A stretch of 64,000 nt of DNA from Planctomycetota bacterium (GTDB taxonomy: Bacteria > Planctomycetota > SZUA-567 > H5-PLA8): assembly GCA_015075375.1 (NCBI GenBank), contig JABTUM010000002.1, positions 1,475,393-1,539,392 on the forward strand, read 5' to 3'. The translations under genes and the position numbers were made by a program. A model generated the notes under the pieces. It saw only the letters and a list, made by a program, of their open reading frames with translations. It did not search any database and had not been told where the DNA came from. Shown piece after piece: positions 7,465 through 15,697 of the stretch. How positions within the stretch are numbered: position 1 is the first letter of the stretch; each line of letters starts with the position of its first letter.

Positions 7465-8007
7465 ATGCAGGACCATACCACGGAACGGCGCGCCGAGTCA
7501 ACCGGCGCGATTGCGCAAGCGGCAACTCGGCTTGAAGTTGGCGACCGAGCGGCGCGGCGGATGCTGGACAGGCCCGAAGCCTATGCGGCGCGAGCGTTGG
7601 AAATTTACGATGCGACGGCCAACGCAGTATTCGCACGTGCCTTGTTACGCGGCTTCAACCTATCCTGTCCGCTCTTCGATGCCGCGAAGCGGGCGCACGA
7701 GTTTCTTATCAAGATCGGCATGCAGCCTGTGGAAGTCATTCCTGAGTTGCAGCGCGAGCGAGTTGTCTTCGTCGTCTGGCGTTTAGTGGAGGGGCGGGCT
7801 CTTCGGTGGGACGGTCGCTGGCTGTGCGACGGCATTGGATTGGCTGACGCGGTGGCATTCGTTCTCTTGAAGCATGGAGAGCGCTTCACCATTCGACCGA
7901 TCAGAAATTGCATGCTGGAAAATCCCGATTGGGATTCTGGGTTTGAGTCGGAAGATGATGCCGCGCGGCTGCGTCTGTCAGTTAACGCGCTTAGGGCGGC
8001 GCGCTGA
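7465..8007 (+). CDS. Hypothetical protein coupled to primase-polymerase
   Basis: A 180-residue protein whose stop (TGA 8005-8007) overlaps the ATG of the primase gene by one base, so translation is probably coupled. The first 60 residues are charged helices. The middle (ERVVFVVWRLVEGRALRWDGRWLCDG) is beta-rich. No catalytic motif or membrane segment is visible. Its strict position before the replicative primase points to an accessory role in replication, by context only. Confidence 0.5.
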   Translation: MQDHTTERRAESTGAIAQAATRLEVGDRAARRMLDRPEAYAARALEIYDATANAVFARALLRGFNLSCPLFDAAKRAHEFLIKIGMQPVEVIPELQRERVVFVVWRLVEGRALRWDGRWLCDGIGLADAVAFVLLKHGERFTIRPIRNCMLENPDWDSGFESEDDAARLRLSVNALRAAR

Positions 8008-9956
8008 TGATCGCTTCCGCTCCTTCCGACCTACTGCCCTTTGCGCTGAAGTATCGCGCGGCAGGCCTCGCGCCGATTCCCTGCCATCCGCGGGAGAAGC
8101 GGCCGCTGGTGGATTGGGCGCGCTTCCAATCGACGGCACCCAGCGAGGAAGAGACGCGGGAACACTTCGCCAAGGGCGGCGCGTCCATCGGGCTTGTGTG
8201 CGGAAAAGTATCGGGCGGCTTGGAGTTGCTGGACTTCGATTGCAACGGCGAAGCATTCGAGGCCTGGAAGGAACTCGTTGAAGGCGCGGCCCCGGGATTG
8301 ACAGCGGAGACGGTTATCGAGCGTTCGCAACGCGGCGGCATTCACGTTGTGTACCGCTGCCGCGAAGTGGAGATCCCCGGAAACGCGAAGCTGGCGCAAC
8401 GGGACGACGGATCGGGCAAGCCGAAATGCCTGATTGAATCGCGCGGAACGGGTGGGCAGTTCCTTTGCGCTCCAAGCCCCGGCTATGAATTACTCCAAGG
8501 CTCCCTTGAGGCCGTTCCCGAGATTTCACGCGAGGCCCGGGCGCTGTTCATCGAAGCGGCCCAAGCGCTGAATTTGTGGACCGATCCCAAACGGAAGGTG
8601 GACGGACCCAGCAAGCCGCGAGCATCGGGCGAAGGCCTCCGGCCGGGCGAGGACTTCAACGCGCGCGGCGATGTTGCGGCGCTGCTGGAAAAGCACGGCT
8701 GGACGCGGGCGGGCGCGAAGGGCGAAAACGAGCTATGGCGCCGGCCGGGAAAGACTTCGGGATGGTCGGCAACGCTGCACCCGGTGAAGGGGTTCTATTG
8801 CTTCACGTCGAATGCCGATCCCTTTGAGCCGGGCGTCAGCTATTCGGCGTTCGCGGTCGCGGCGATGTTGGAGCACTGCGGGGACTACGCCAAGGCGGCG
8901 CTGGCGCTGGCGCGCGAAGGGTACGGGACACCCGAGCCCGAGTACAAGGCCGCGGCGGAAGCGAAGCAAGGCACGAACGATCCCCCGATTCGGTCTTTCA
9001 AGGACCTGTTGGACCGGCCACCCCCTACCCCGCCGGAACTGGTGAAGGGCTTTCTATTCAAGGGCAGCAAGGCCAGCCTTTCGAGCACTTCCAAGGGCTT
9101 CAAGACTTGGTTTCAACTCCACTTGGGCGCGTGCGTGGCGACCGGTACGCCCTGGCTTGGGTACGAAGTTGTGCAAGGGCGGGTGCTCTATCTGAATCTG
9201 GAGCTAGCCGAGTGGAGCCTTGCCAAGCGAATCGCGTCCATCATGCGCACCATCGATGCGAACGCGCCATCGAACGGGTTTGAGTACGTCCAGATGCGCG
9301 GGGAACGCATGACCCTTGAGCGGCTGATTAAGTTTGCCGAGCGCCGGATTGCCAAAGGCGGCTATGACCTCCTGATCGTTGATCCGCTCTATAAGCTGTT
9401 GGGCGGGCGCGACGAAAACGCGGCGGGCGACATGGCCGAAATGCTGCTGGCGCTGGAAGCGATCGCGCACGATGCCGGGGCGGCGCTGCTGATTGCCCAT
9501 CATTACGCCAAGGGCAACGCGGGCGCTAAGTTTGCCATCGACCGGGCATCGGGTAGCGGCGTGCTGGCTCGAGACGGGGACGCCATTTTGACACTGACGC
9601 CACACGAGATCGAAGGTTGCGTGACTTTTGAGGCGATCCTTCGCGACCTGCCGGCGCCGGCCCCGGTGGGGTTGCGCTGGAATCATCCAATCTTCGAACT
9701 GGCCCCAGAGATCACCCCCGGAAAGCATGCACAGCCGGGACGCAAGAAAACCTGGACGGCTGAGGACGTCCTAACCGTCTGCAAAGATTTCATGACCAAG
9801 CCCGAACTGATCGCGGCCCTGGAAGCTCACAAGGGCATGTCCAGCACGACGGCGCGGCGGTGCATCAAAGAGGCTCTTGGGCAGGGGCTTTTGCTACAGT
9901 CCGGGGAGAGTTATTCGATAGCTCCCGACGATGAAACAGGAGACCTGCCAAAATAG
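8007..9956 (+). CDS. Primase-polymerase (PrimPol) fused to RepA-like AAA ATPase
   Basis: A 649-residue two-domain replication protein. Residues about 10-175 form the bifunctional DNA primase/polymerase domain: KYRAAGLAPIPCHPREKRP at the start, the metal-binding D76-F77-D78, H113 in SQRGGIHVVYR, and the IESRGTGGQF-APSPGY block. Residues about 340-560 form a DnaB/RepA-type ATPase with a nonstandard P-loop (SSTSKGFKT, Lys366-Thr367), the LLIVDPLYKLLGG strand and an LLIAHHYAKGN block. The last 70 residues resemble a winged helix. Such proteins prime and unwind DNA for plasmids, prophages and integrative elements. An inverted-repeat cluster starts at its 3' end. Confidence 0.88.
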   Translation: MIASAPSDLLPFALKYRAAGLAPIPCHPREKRPLVDWARFQSTAPSEEETREHFAKGGASIGLVCGKVSGGLELLDFDCNGEAFEAWKELVEGAAPGLTAETVIERSQRGGIHVVYRCREVEIPGNAKLAQRDDGSGKPKCLIESRGTGGQFLCAPSPGYELLQGSLEAVPEISREARALFIEAAQALNLWTDPKRKVDGPSKPRASGEGLRPGEDFNARGDVAALLEKHGWTRAGAKGENELWRRPGKTSGWSATLHPVKGFYCFTSNADPFEPGVSYSAFAVAAMLEHCGDYAKAALALAREGYGTPEPEYKAAAEAKQGTNDPPIRSFKDLLDRPPPTPPELVKGFLFKGSKASLSSTSKGFKTWFQLHLGACVATGTPWLGYEVVQGRVLYLNLELAEWSLAKRIASIMRTIDANAPSNGFEYVQMRGERMTLERLIKFAERRIAKGGYDLLIVDPLYKLLGGRDENAAGDMAEMLLALEAIAHDAGAALLIAHHYAKGNAGAKFAIDRASGSGVLARDGDAILTLTPHEIEGCVTFEAILRDLPAPAPVGLRWNHPIFELAPEITPGKHAQPGRKKTWTAEDVLTVCKDFMTKPELIAALEAHKGMSSTTARRCIKEALGQGLLLQSGESYSIAPDDETGDLPK

Positions 9957-10081
9957 GCTGCCAATTCGCCAAATCATTTTGGCAAGTACCGCCTGCCAAA
10001 ATCGCCAGAATGCTAGAATTCTGGCGTTGGCGGCGGTGAAACTGGTGGCAAGTGGTTTTAATTCTGGCGCATTTTGGCAGG
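9944..10081. repeat. Iteron-like inverted-repeat cluster, possible origin
   Basis: The motif TGCCAAAAT occurs at 9946-9954 and 9994-10002, and its reverse complement (ATTTTGGCA) at 9976-9984 and 10071-10079. A second motif CGCCAGAAT lies at 10003-10011 with inverted copies at 10018-10026 and 10061-10069. Together 9992-10011 and 10061-10081 form a 20-bp inverted repeat with one unpaired base. Location directly after the primase/helicase gene and before xis-int fits either an origin of replication or a binding array for the excisionase. The sequence alone cannot decide between them. Confidence 0.6.
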
Positions 10082-10209
10082 TCAATGTGCAGCACATGGT
10101 GAGTTGAGCGGTCAACAAACGGTGTAACGAGGCCGCAGAAACCGAAGGTTACGGACCCGCCCGGACGGCGGAAAGCAAGCAGGGATGGAGGCAGGAAAGC
10201 GGTGAACCG

Positions 10210-10458
10210 ATGCAGGCGGAGCGAGTTCCCAGCCCGTTGCCGTTGCCGGGAATGGAAGCGAGGACCAAAGGCGTCCGGCTCGCGGATGCACTGGCGGTGG
10301 ATGCCGGCGAGGCCGCGCGATTGTTGAGCACCTGCCGGAAGACGGTGTTGCGCGAAATCGAGCGCGGGCATATACGGGCGTTCCGCATCGGCCGTCAGTG
10401 GCGCATCCGAGTCATAGAGCTTGAAGCGTACATGCAGCGAGCGGAGCAAGGCCAATGA
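10210..10458 (+). CDS. Excisionase-family HTH protein (Xis-like)
   Basis: An 82-residue protein with a classical excisionase winged helix: DAGEAARLLSTCRKTVLREIERGHIRAFRIGRQWRIRVIELEAYM. The gene ends in an ATGA overlap with the integrase gene (ATG 10455, TGA 10456-10458), the standard coupling of xis and int. It is expected to bend attachment-site DNA and favour excision, and possibly to bind the repeats at 9944-10081. Family assignment is secure; the direct role in excision is inferred from position. Confidence 0.8.
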   Translation: MQAERVPSPLPLPGMEARTKGVRLADALAVDAGEAARLLSTCRKTVLREIERGHIRAFRIGRQWRIRVIELEAYMQRAEQGQ

Positions 10459-11942
10459 CCGGCAAGCGCGTCAAATCCAAGAAAACCGGCCGCGTCGGCT
10501 ACTGCTTTCGGTTTTCCGATCCGGTTACGGGCATGCGGACCAAGCGCACGTTCTGGTATCAGGAATCGACCCGCGCGCTTCGGGCGCTCAATGAATACCT
10601 GGACGAACGCCAGGGCATTGCCGATGGACTCCCGGCCAAGACCGGCTGGACGGAACCTTACGCGGCCTTGGTCAAGCGCTTCCTGAACGAGTCCGACATT
10701 TCGAGCGAGACGCGGCGCGAAGTCCTGGCGCGTTGTCTTCAGGCGAACTTGCTTGGACTGAAGGCCGGCGCGGACCTGGACAACGTGGGGAAGTTGACGG
10801 CCGGCGCGCGGAAGATCGCACAGACCAAGGGCGGGCACTTCGCGCGGCACTACATTCAGGCGCCGCTTAAGCAGCTTTCGCGCTGGCTTGCGACGGTCCG
10901 GGCGCTGCCCTATGACCCGCTGGCGACCTGGAAGCGTCTGGCGTGGGGCGGGCACAAGCACCGGCGCGCGTTCGCACCCGATGAGGTTTTCGCGATCCTG
11001 GCGGCGGCGAGCTGGTACGACGCGGCCATGGGGCGCAAGTCGGCCAGTACGACGGCGCTCAAAACTCTGTTGCTGGCCGGAAACCGCATTACCGCGATCC
11101 TGGCCGCGAACGTGGGCGACCTCCAAGACGGCCGGATCATGCTCCCCAAGGGCGAGGGTAAGAAACACAACGGGTTCGCCGCGATCCCCCGCCCGCTCGA
11201 AGACGAATTGCGCGCCGCGTTCAAGGCGCGCGATCAGGCCAAGCCGACCGATCCGCTTTTGGTATCGGCTGCCGGCGCCCGGCTGGACCGCTGCAACCTT
11301 CGCCAAGACTTCGCGCGGTATATGGCGCTGGGCTTCACATTCTTGGAGTGGCCGGAAGATCCGACCGAAGCGGAGCCGCTGGACGTGGCGCACCTGATCC
11401 AGACCGGAAGGCATCGGGGCTTGGACGGGCGCAAGCCGACCGACCCGGCCAAGATCGAAGCGCGCAAACGGCGCATGGATTCAGCGGCGGCGGTGGCCGA
11501 ATCCATCGGGGAGCGTGTGAGGGCGCGCATGGAGCGGCGCACGCTTTACAGTTTCAAGCACACGCATATTTCATGGGCGCGGCGGCTGGCGAACCCGGAC
11601 GCCGTGCGCGAGCAAGTCGGGCACGCGCCGCGAGACACGCAGGAACGGCACTACCTGGACGCGGATTTCGTGAACGCGCGGGAATCGGCGGCGGCAGTTT
11701 GGGCGGTGCTGACTGGCGTTCTGGACCTGGACGGGCGAGAGATTAAGCAGCCGGTAAACGTCCGCGCGGTACTCGTGGAAGGCGTACAGGTGCTTGTTGG
11801 TCCCGTTTTGGCCCCTGTTGCGTTTGAAGGCGAGAATTTAGAGGCGCGGGGTTCTGCTAAGTCTTTGTCTGTAAATGGTATACCCGGGAGGATTCGAACC
11901 TCCGACCTCAACCTCCGCAGGGTTGCGCTCTATCCAGGCTGA
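10455..11942 (+). CDS. int: Tyrosine recombinase / integrase of element 1
   Basis: A 495-residue site-specific recombinase. Arg211 lies in LLLAGNRITAILAANVGDL (motif I). Lys is in MLPKGEGKKH. The usual H-x-x-R box reads Y365-S-F-K368-H-T-H, with Tyr and Lys in place of His and Arg. GH is at about 390 (VGHAPRDTQ) and the nucleophile Tyr400 is in ERHYLDADF. The substituted box also occurs in other integrase groups with a Y-x-x-K-H-T pattern, so activity is still likely. The last about 20 codons (PGRIRTSDLNLRRVALYPG) lie antisense within the tRNA-Arg gene, so the 3' end of int is itself the attachment site and its reading frame depends on integration. Confidence 0.88.
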   Translation: MTGKRVKSKKTGRVGYCFRFSDPVTGMRTKRTFWYQESTRALRALNEYLDERQGIADGLPAKTGWTEPYAALVKRFLNESDISSETRREVLARCLQANLLGLKAGADLDNVGKLTAGARKIAQTKGGHFARHYIQAPLKQLSRWLATVRALPYDPLATWKRLAWGGHKHRRAFAPDEVFAILAAASWYDAAMGRKSASTTALKTLLLAGNRITAILAANVGDLQDGRIMLPKGEGKKHNGFAAIPRPLEDELRAAFKARDQAKPTDPLLVSAAGARLDRCNLRQDFARYMALGFTFLEWPEDPTEAEPLDVAHLIQTGRHRGLDGRKPTDPAKIEARKRRMDSAAAVAESIGERVRARMERRTLYSFKHTHISWARRLANPDAVREQVGHAPRDTQERHYLDADFVNARESAAAVWAVLTGVLDLDGREIKQPVNVRAVLVEGVQVLVGPVLAPVAFEGENLEARGSAKSLSVNGIPGRIRTSDLNLRRVALYPG

Positions 11943-11953
11943 GCTACGGGTAC
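11876..11953 (-). tRNA. tRNA-Arg, anticodon GCG, with encoded CCA; attachment site of element 1
   Basis: Minus-strand cloverleaf: acceptor GTACCCG/CGGGTAT (G1-U72 wobble), D-stem GCTC/GAGC, anticodon stem CAACC/GGTTG with loop CTGCGGA, giving anticodon GCG (codon CGC), T-arm GGAGG-TTCGAAT-CCTCC, discriminator A and CCA at 11878-11876. The 3' half borders element 1 while the 5' half and its promoter lie on the chromosomal side, the usual result of integration into a tRNA 3' end. Most bacteria read CGC with an ACG (inosine) tRNA, so a GCG anticodon is uncommon. Confidence 0.93.
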
Positions 11954-11981
11954 ACGTCGCGGCAGAGCCGCGCAAGGCGAG

Positions 11982-12011
11982 TTAGTATGCGCACTTCCCC
12001 AAGCATTGCAA
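11982..12011 (-). promoter_or_regulatory. Candidate promoter for tRNA-Arg(GCG)
   Basis: On the minus strand, TTGCAA (12006-12011) and TACTAA (11982-11987) are 18 bases apart and about 30 bases before the tRNA 5' end. They sit outside element 1, so tRNA transcription would survive integration. Confidence 0.5.
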
Positions 12012-12051
12012 GCGCGTTTGAACGCAACTTCGGCAACCGATGCAGCGCTCT

Positions 12052-13146
12052 TTACGGCAGCAGTTTAACCGCCGGCGCGCGCAGCGCGATTCCCGTTGCG
12101 GTCGTGACCACCACGTGCTCGCCCGCTTCTGCGACGTCGAGCAGGTCCGTCGGATCGCCCAAATCCACCGGCTTCCAAGTCTTGCCCAAGTCTGCACTCG
12201 CCAGAACCGTACCCTTCGCGCCCACCGCCACCGCGATCGGTCGCTCCGTGCCGGCGTAGGCCACGCCCCAAAGATCCTGCTGCGTGCCGCTCTCGGTCAG
12301 CGTCCAGCTCTGCCCCGCGTCGGTGCTGATCGCCACCGCGCCCCGGTCGCCCACCGCCAGCACGGGCTGTCCGGCCCGCACTGCCAGCGCGCGCAGGCTG
12401 CCGCGGCCTTTCAGCCCTTCGGTACCCTGCGACGGCTGCCACGTATTCCCGCCGTCCGAACTGAACAGCGCACGGCAGCCCTTGTTCGTGTACAGCGCGC
12501 TCGTCGGCGTCGGCATGAAGCCCACCGCCACAGGCGAGCCCACCAGCGTCCAGCGCTCCCCTTCCACGCGGCGCACGTCGAAGACCGCGCGGAACACGCG
12601 CTCGCTCTTCCACTGCTTGCCGCCGTTGGCACTGCGCAAATTGTCTCCGTCGAGATGCCGCGCGCCGCCGCTGTTCCCGATCTGAATCTGCGGAGCGGCG
12701 GCCGTCTCTACGCAGCACAGTTCGAAGTTCGTCGGCACCCAGTGATTCGTCCAGGTTTTCCCGCCATCCTCGGTCGACAGGCACGTGCCGCTTTTCATCG
12801 CCATGCCGGGCATCATGACCACATGCCCGCGCGGGGCCGGACCGGCCGGATCGCCCTCGCCCACCGCCCAGCCTTGCAGCGGATTGTTAAAGCGCACATC
12901 CCGCAAGCGCGCCGCGCTGCCCGTCGTCTGCACGGCCCACGTCGCGCCGCCGTCGGTGGTGGCCACGCACAGCCCGCCTTCGCCGGCGATCCAGCCCGAT
13001 TTTCCGTCGCCGGTGAAGCAGACCGCATGCAGCGATTTGCCTGCCGCCGCATCCGGCAGCTTCAGAGCCTCCCAAATCGGCGGCGCCTCCCCCGCGAAAC
13101 TCACCCCACACGCCAGACAAACCAACCCGATCAGGAACACGCGCAT
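12052..13146 (-). CDS. Secreted YCF48/BNR-type beta-propeller protein
   Basis: About 364 residues from ATG 13146, giving a clear signal peptide (MRVFLIGLVCLACGVSFAGEA). An in-frame ATG eleven codons upstream is less likely. The mature part is a chain of propeller blades with repeated DGGATW / DGGKTW / DGGNTWQPS / DAGQSWTL / DLGKTWKPV motifs and GWAVGEGD-type strands, as in photosystem II assembly factor HCF136/YCF48 and related BNR-repeat proteins. In bacteria outside photosynthesis these are exported proteins of unknown partner, often near secretion or sulfatase genes. Role here unknown. It is the last gene of the minus-strand group. Confidence 0.8.
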   Translation of the reverse strand: MRVFLIGLVCLACGVSFAGEAPPIWEALKLPDAAAGKSLHAVCFTGDGKSGWIAGEGGLCVATTDGGATWAVQTTGSAARLRDVRFNNPLQGWAVGEGDPAGPAPRGHVVMMPGMAMKSGTCLSTEDGGKTWTNHWVPTNFELCCVETAAAPQIQIGNSGGARHLDGDNLRSANGGKQWKSERVFRAVFDVRRVEGERWTLVGSPVAVGFMPTPTSALYTNKGCRALFSSDGGNTWQPSQGTEGLKGRGSLRALAVRAGQPVLAVGDRGAVAISTDAGQSWTLTESGTQQDLWGVAYAGTERPIAVAVGAKGTVLASADLGKTWKPVDLGDPTDLLDVAEAGEHVVVTTATGIALRAPAVKLLP

Positions 13147-13268
13147 ATCCCAAATCCTCCGCGGCATAGAAGGGTGCATTCGAAGACAGGAGCCCGCAAG
13201 ACCGTAAGATGCTGCCGGAGTTCGTTCGGAAGGCGAAAGGCTGTTTCAGGAGGCAGGGACTTGAGCGT

Positions 13269-14060
13269 TCAGCTCCACTCGGCCGGATTCTCGCCCCAAT
13301 GCACCCGCAGGCCGATGTCGCGCGCGCGGCGGAAGCACTGCGCCGCTTCCTGATGCCGGCCCTGTTGGCGCAAGGTGCGGCCCAGGGACTCCAGCGCATC
13401 CAGGAGCAGCTCGCTCTCTGCCCCGTAATCGGTTTCCTCGCTAGCCAAAACCCGCCGGAACGCGGTCTCCGCCTCGGGCCAGCGCTGCAAGCCGTAGAGC
13501 AACCCGCCCAGATTCTTCAGCGCCATGGCGAGGAACCAGGATCGCCCGCGCCGGATCTTCTCAGCCAACTGCACCGCTTGACGCAATCGCGCCTCGGCGC
13601 GCTCGTAGCGCTTGCGAAGAGCCTCGTTCTGGCCGAGGAAAATATAAGTCATCACCACGCGCCCGTCGTAGAGTCCGAAACGATCGAGGTAAATCCGCTG
13701 AGCGCGGCGCAGCAGACCCGAGGCTTCCTCCGGCCGCCGGTCGTAGAACGCCACCGCCAGCGTGATCAGCCGCTCGGCCACGTCCGGATGGTCCGGCCCG
13801 CGCGCCGACTCGACCGCTTCCAGCGTGCTGCGGTACAACCGTTCGGCCAACTGAAAGCGCGCGTTGGGGCGGTGCTCCAGCGCCTGGCTCCGGTACAGCA
13901 TCGCCAAATCTTCGACGCAGAGCATCCGGTCGCGGTGGTGAACAGGAAACTTTTGGACCTGCCGGAGCGCGTCCAGCAGCAGTTGTTCGGCGCGAGGAAA
14001 ATCCTCGCCTTCGTACGCGTCCTTCGCGGCGGCGCGAAGTTTCTGCCAGGGCCGGCGCAT
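13269..14060 (-). CDS. Tetratricopeptide repeat protein
   Basis: About 263 residues from ATG 14060 (a start at 14096 is also open). The sequence is a series of TPR helices: AYEGEDFPRAEQLLLDALRQ, ARFQLAERLYRSTLEAVE, EASGLLRRAQRIYLD, RYERAEARLRQAVQLAEK, RWPEAETAFRRVLAS and RHQEAAQCFRRARDIG. No signal peptide, so it is likely cytoplasmic, acting as a protein-binding scaffold. Partner not identifiable. Downstream is the YCF48-like gene on the same strand. Confidence 0.75.
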   Translation of the reverse strand: MRRPWQKLRAAAKDAYEGEDFPRAEQLLLDALRQVQKFPVHHRDRMLCVEDLAMLYRSQALEHRPNARFQLAERLYRSTLEAVESARGPDHPDVAERLITLAVAFYDRRPEEASGLLRRAQRIYLDRFGLYDGRVVMTYIFLGQNEALRKRYERAEARLRQAVQLAEKIRRGRSWFLAMALKNLGGLLYGLQRWPEAETAFRRVLASEETDYGAESELLLDALESLGRTLRQQGRHQEAAQCFRRARDIGLRVHWGENPAEWS

Positions 14061-14219
14061 GGTTGCGCTCCCATCCCCTCCGACATCATACCTCACAAAA
14101 ACGGTTCCTGCGCAAGGAACCCATCGTCACTATAGGGACGTGTGGTAAAGCATTAGATTCAGCCGAATTAGATCGCTATACCGTTAAGGCCTCGCAGCCG
14201 TTCGAGCCAAAATCCCACC

Positions 14220-15659
14220 TCACCTCCCATGGCACTTCTTGAACTTCTTCCCGCTCCCGCATGGGCACGGATCGTTCGGCCGCGCGTCGCGCTTCAACGC
14301 TCCGGCTGCCGGCATTGCCGGCGCCGCCGCCGGCTCCGGAACCTTCTGCCCGCTTGCCGCGGCGATCCGCTCGCTGGCTTGGATCGCGTGCATCACCGTA
14401 TCGGCCGGACGGCCCTGCGCGATTTCGCGCGCCATCAGGCCCATCACGGGGGTCACGTGAGCGAAGTAGATTTTCAACCCGGCGCAGAGGTAATTCAGGC
14501 CCGCCTCGCCGTCCGGCGTCTCGATGAACCGGTTCTTCGGGCACTCGCCGTAACACATCTCCAGAAAATCGCAGCGCCGGCAGAAACGCGGCAGGCTGTC
14601 GAACTTGTCCGTTCCGAACTTCTTCTGCTCCGGCGTGTTGACCAGCTCACGCATCGAGCGGTCCTTGATGTTGCCCAGCTTGTACTCGTCGTAGACGAAG
14701 TGGTCGCACGAATACAGCGAGCCGTCGTGCTCGATCGCCAGCGCACGCCCGCAGTGTTTGCTGTATACGCACAAGCTCGCCGGCAGGCCCATCACGCAGG
14801 CCAACGTCTGCTCGAATTGCTGGATGAAAACCTTGCCCACGTCGCGGCGCACCCATTCGTCGAAGACCGCAGAGAGAAATCGCCCCCACTGCTCGGGCTT
14901 GCACGTCCACGGCGTCACTTTCAGCAAATCCTCGCGCGGATCGCCCTCGTCCGGGTTCTTCATCCCCGGCGCCACGGTTTCGAAGTCCCGCTTCTCCACG
15001 ATCGGGATGAACTGCATGTGCTCGAAGCCGCATTCGTCGCGCAGGAAGTGGTACACCTCGCGCCCATGGTCCCCGGTCAGCCGGTTCACGCAGGTCAGCG
15101 AATTGGTCCGCACGCCGTGCTTCTGCAAGATTTTCAGCGCCGCCACCACCTTCTCGTGGCTCCCGCTGCCGTCCTTGTAAAAACGGTACTTGTCGTGCAG
15201 TTCCTTGGGACCGTCGATCGAAAGCCCAATCAGAAAATCGTGTTCTTTGAAGAACGAGCACCACGCCTCGTCCAGCAGAACCCCGTTGGTCTGAAATGCG
15301 TTGGTGATCGTCTTGCCCGCCGGCGCGTACTTCTTCTGCAGCTCCACCGCGCGCTTGAAAAAATCCAGCCCCAGCAGCGTCGGCTCCCCGCCCTGCCACG
15401 CGAAATTCACCTCCGGCACGTCCTGGCCTTCGATGTACTGCTTGATGAACGCTTCCTGCACGTCCGGCGACATCCGGAACTGCTCCCCCTTCGGAAAGAA
15501 ATTCTCCTTATGCAGATAGAAGCAGTAGGTGCAATCGAGGTTGCAGATCGGCCCGATCGGTTTGGCCAGCGTGTGAAACGCCGTGAACGGATGGTGCGCT
15601 TGAGGATCGGGCAAAAAGACGGGCTTGGGCGCCGTGGGCGCCTGCGGTTCTGGGCTCAT
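14220..15659 (-). CDS. Anaerobic sulfatase-maturating radical SAM enzyme with C-terminal SEC-C motif
   Basis: About 479 residues from ATG 15659. CNLDCTYCFYLHKE gives the CxxxCxxC radical SAM cluster site near residue 40. The SPASM region follows with CGRALAIEHDGSLYSCDHF and the late cysteines FCRRCDFLEMCYGECPKNR that bind two further clusters. This enzyme family (anSME/AslB) oxidises a Cys or Ser in sulfatases to formylglycine in the cytoplasm before export. The final 20 residues (RPNDPCPCGSGKKFKKCHG) are a SEC-C zinc motif, the type found on SecA, and may link the enzyme to the export machinery. No sulfatase gene is present in the window. Confidence 0.88.
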   Translation of the reverse strand: MSPEPQAPTAPKPVFLPDPQAHHPFTAFHTLAKPIGPICNLDCTYCFYLHKENFFPKGEQFRMSPDVQEAFIKQYIEGQDVPEVNFAWQGGEPTLLGLDFFKRAVELQKKYAPAGKTITNAFQTNGVLLDEAWCSFFKEHDFLIGLSIDGPKELHDKYRFYKDGSGSHEKVVAALKILQKHGVRTNSLTCVNRLTGDHGREVYHFLRDECGFEHMQFIPIVEKRDFETVAPGMKNPDEGDPREDLLKVTPWTCKPEQWGRFLSAVFDEWVRRDVGKVFIQQFEQTLACVMGLPASLCVYSKHCGRALAIEHDGSLYSCDHFVYDEYKLGNIKDRSMRELVNTPEQKKFGTDKFDSLPRFCRRCDFLEMCYGECPKNRFIETPDGEAGLNYLCAGLKIYFAHVTPVMGLMAREIAQGRPADTVMHAIQASERIAAASGQKVPEPAAAPAMPAAGALKRDARPNDPCPCGSGKKFKKCHGR

Positions 15660-15697
15660 GCCCAAATGTTACCCCGCCCGGTCCAGATTGAAAAGAG

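Noticed and set aside
12040..13353. 437-codon plus-strand frame opposite the YCF48-like gene
   Set aside because: The minus-strand protein has a signal peptide and regular propeller repeats; the plus frame is arginine/histidine-rich noise.
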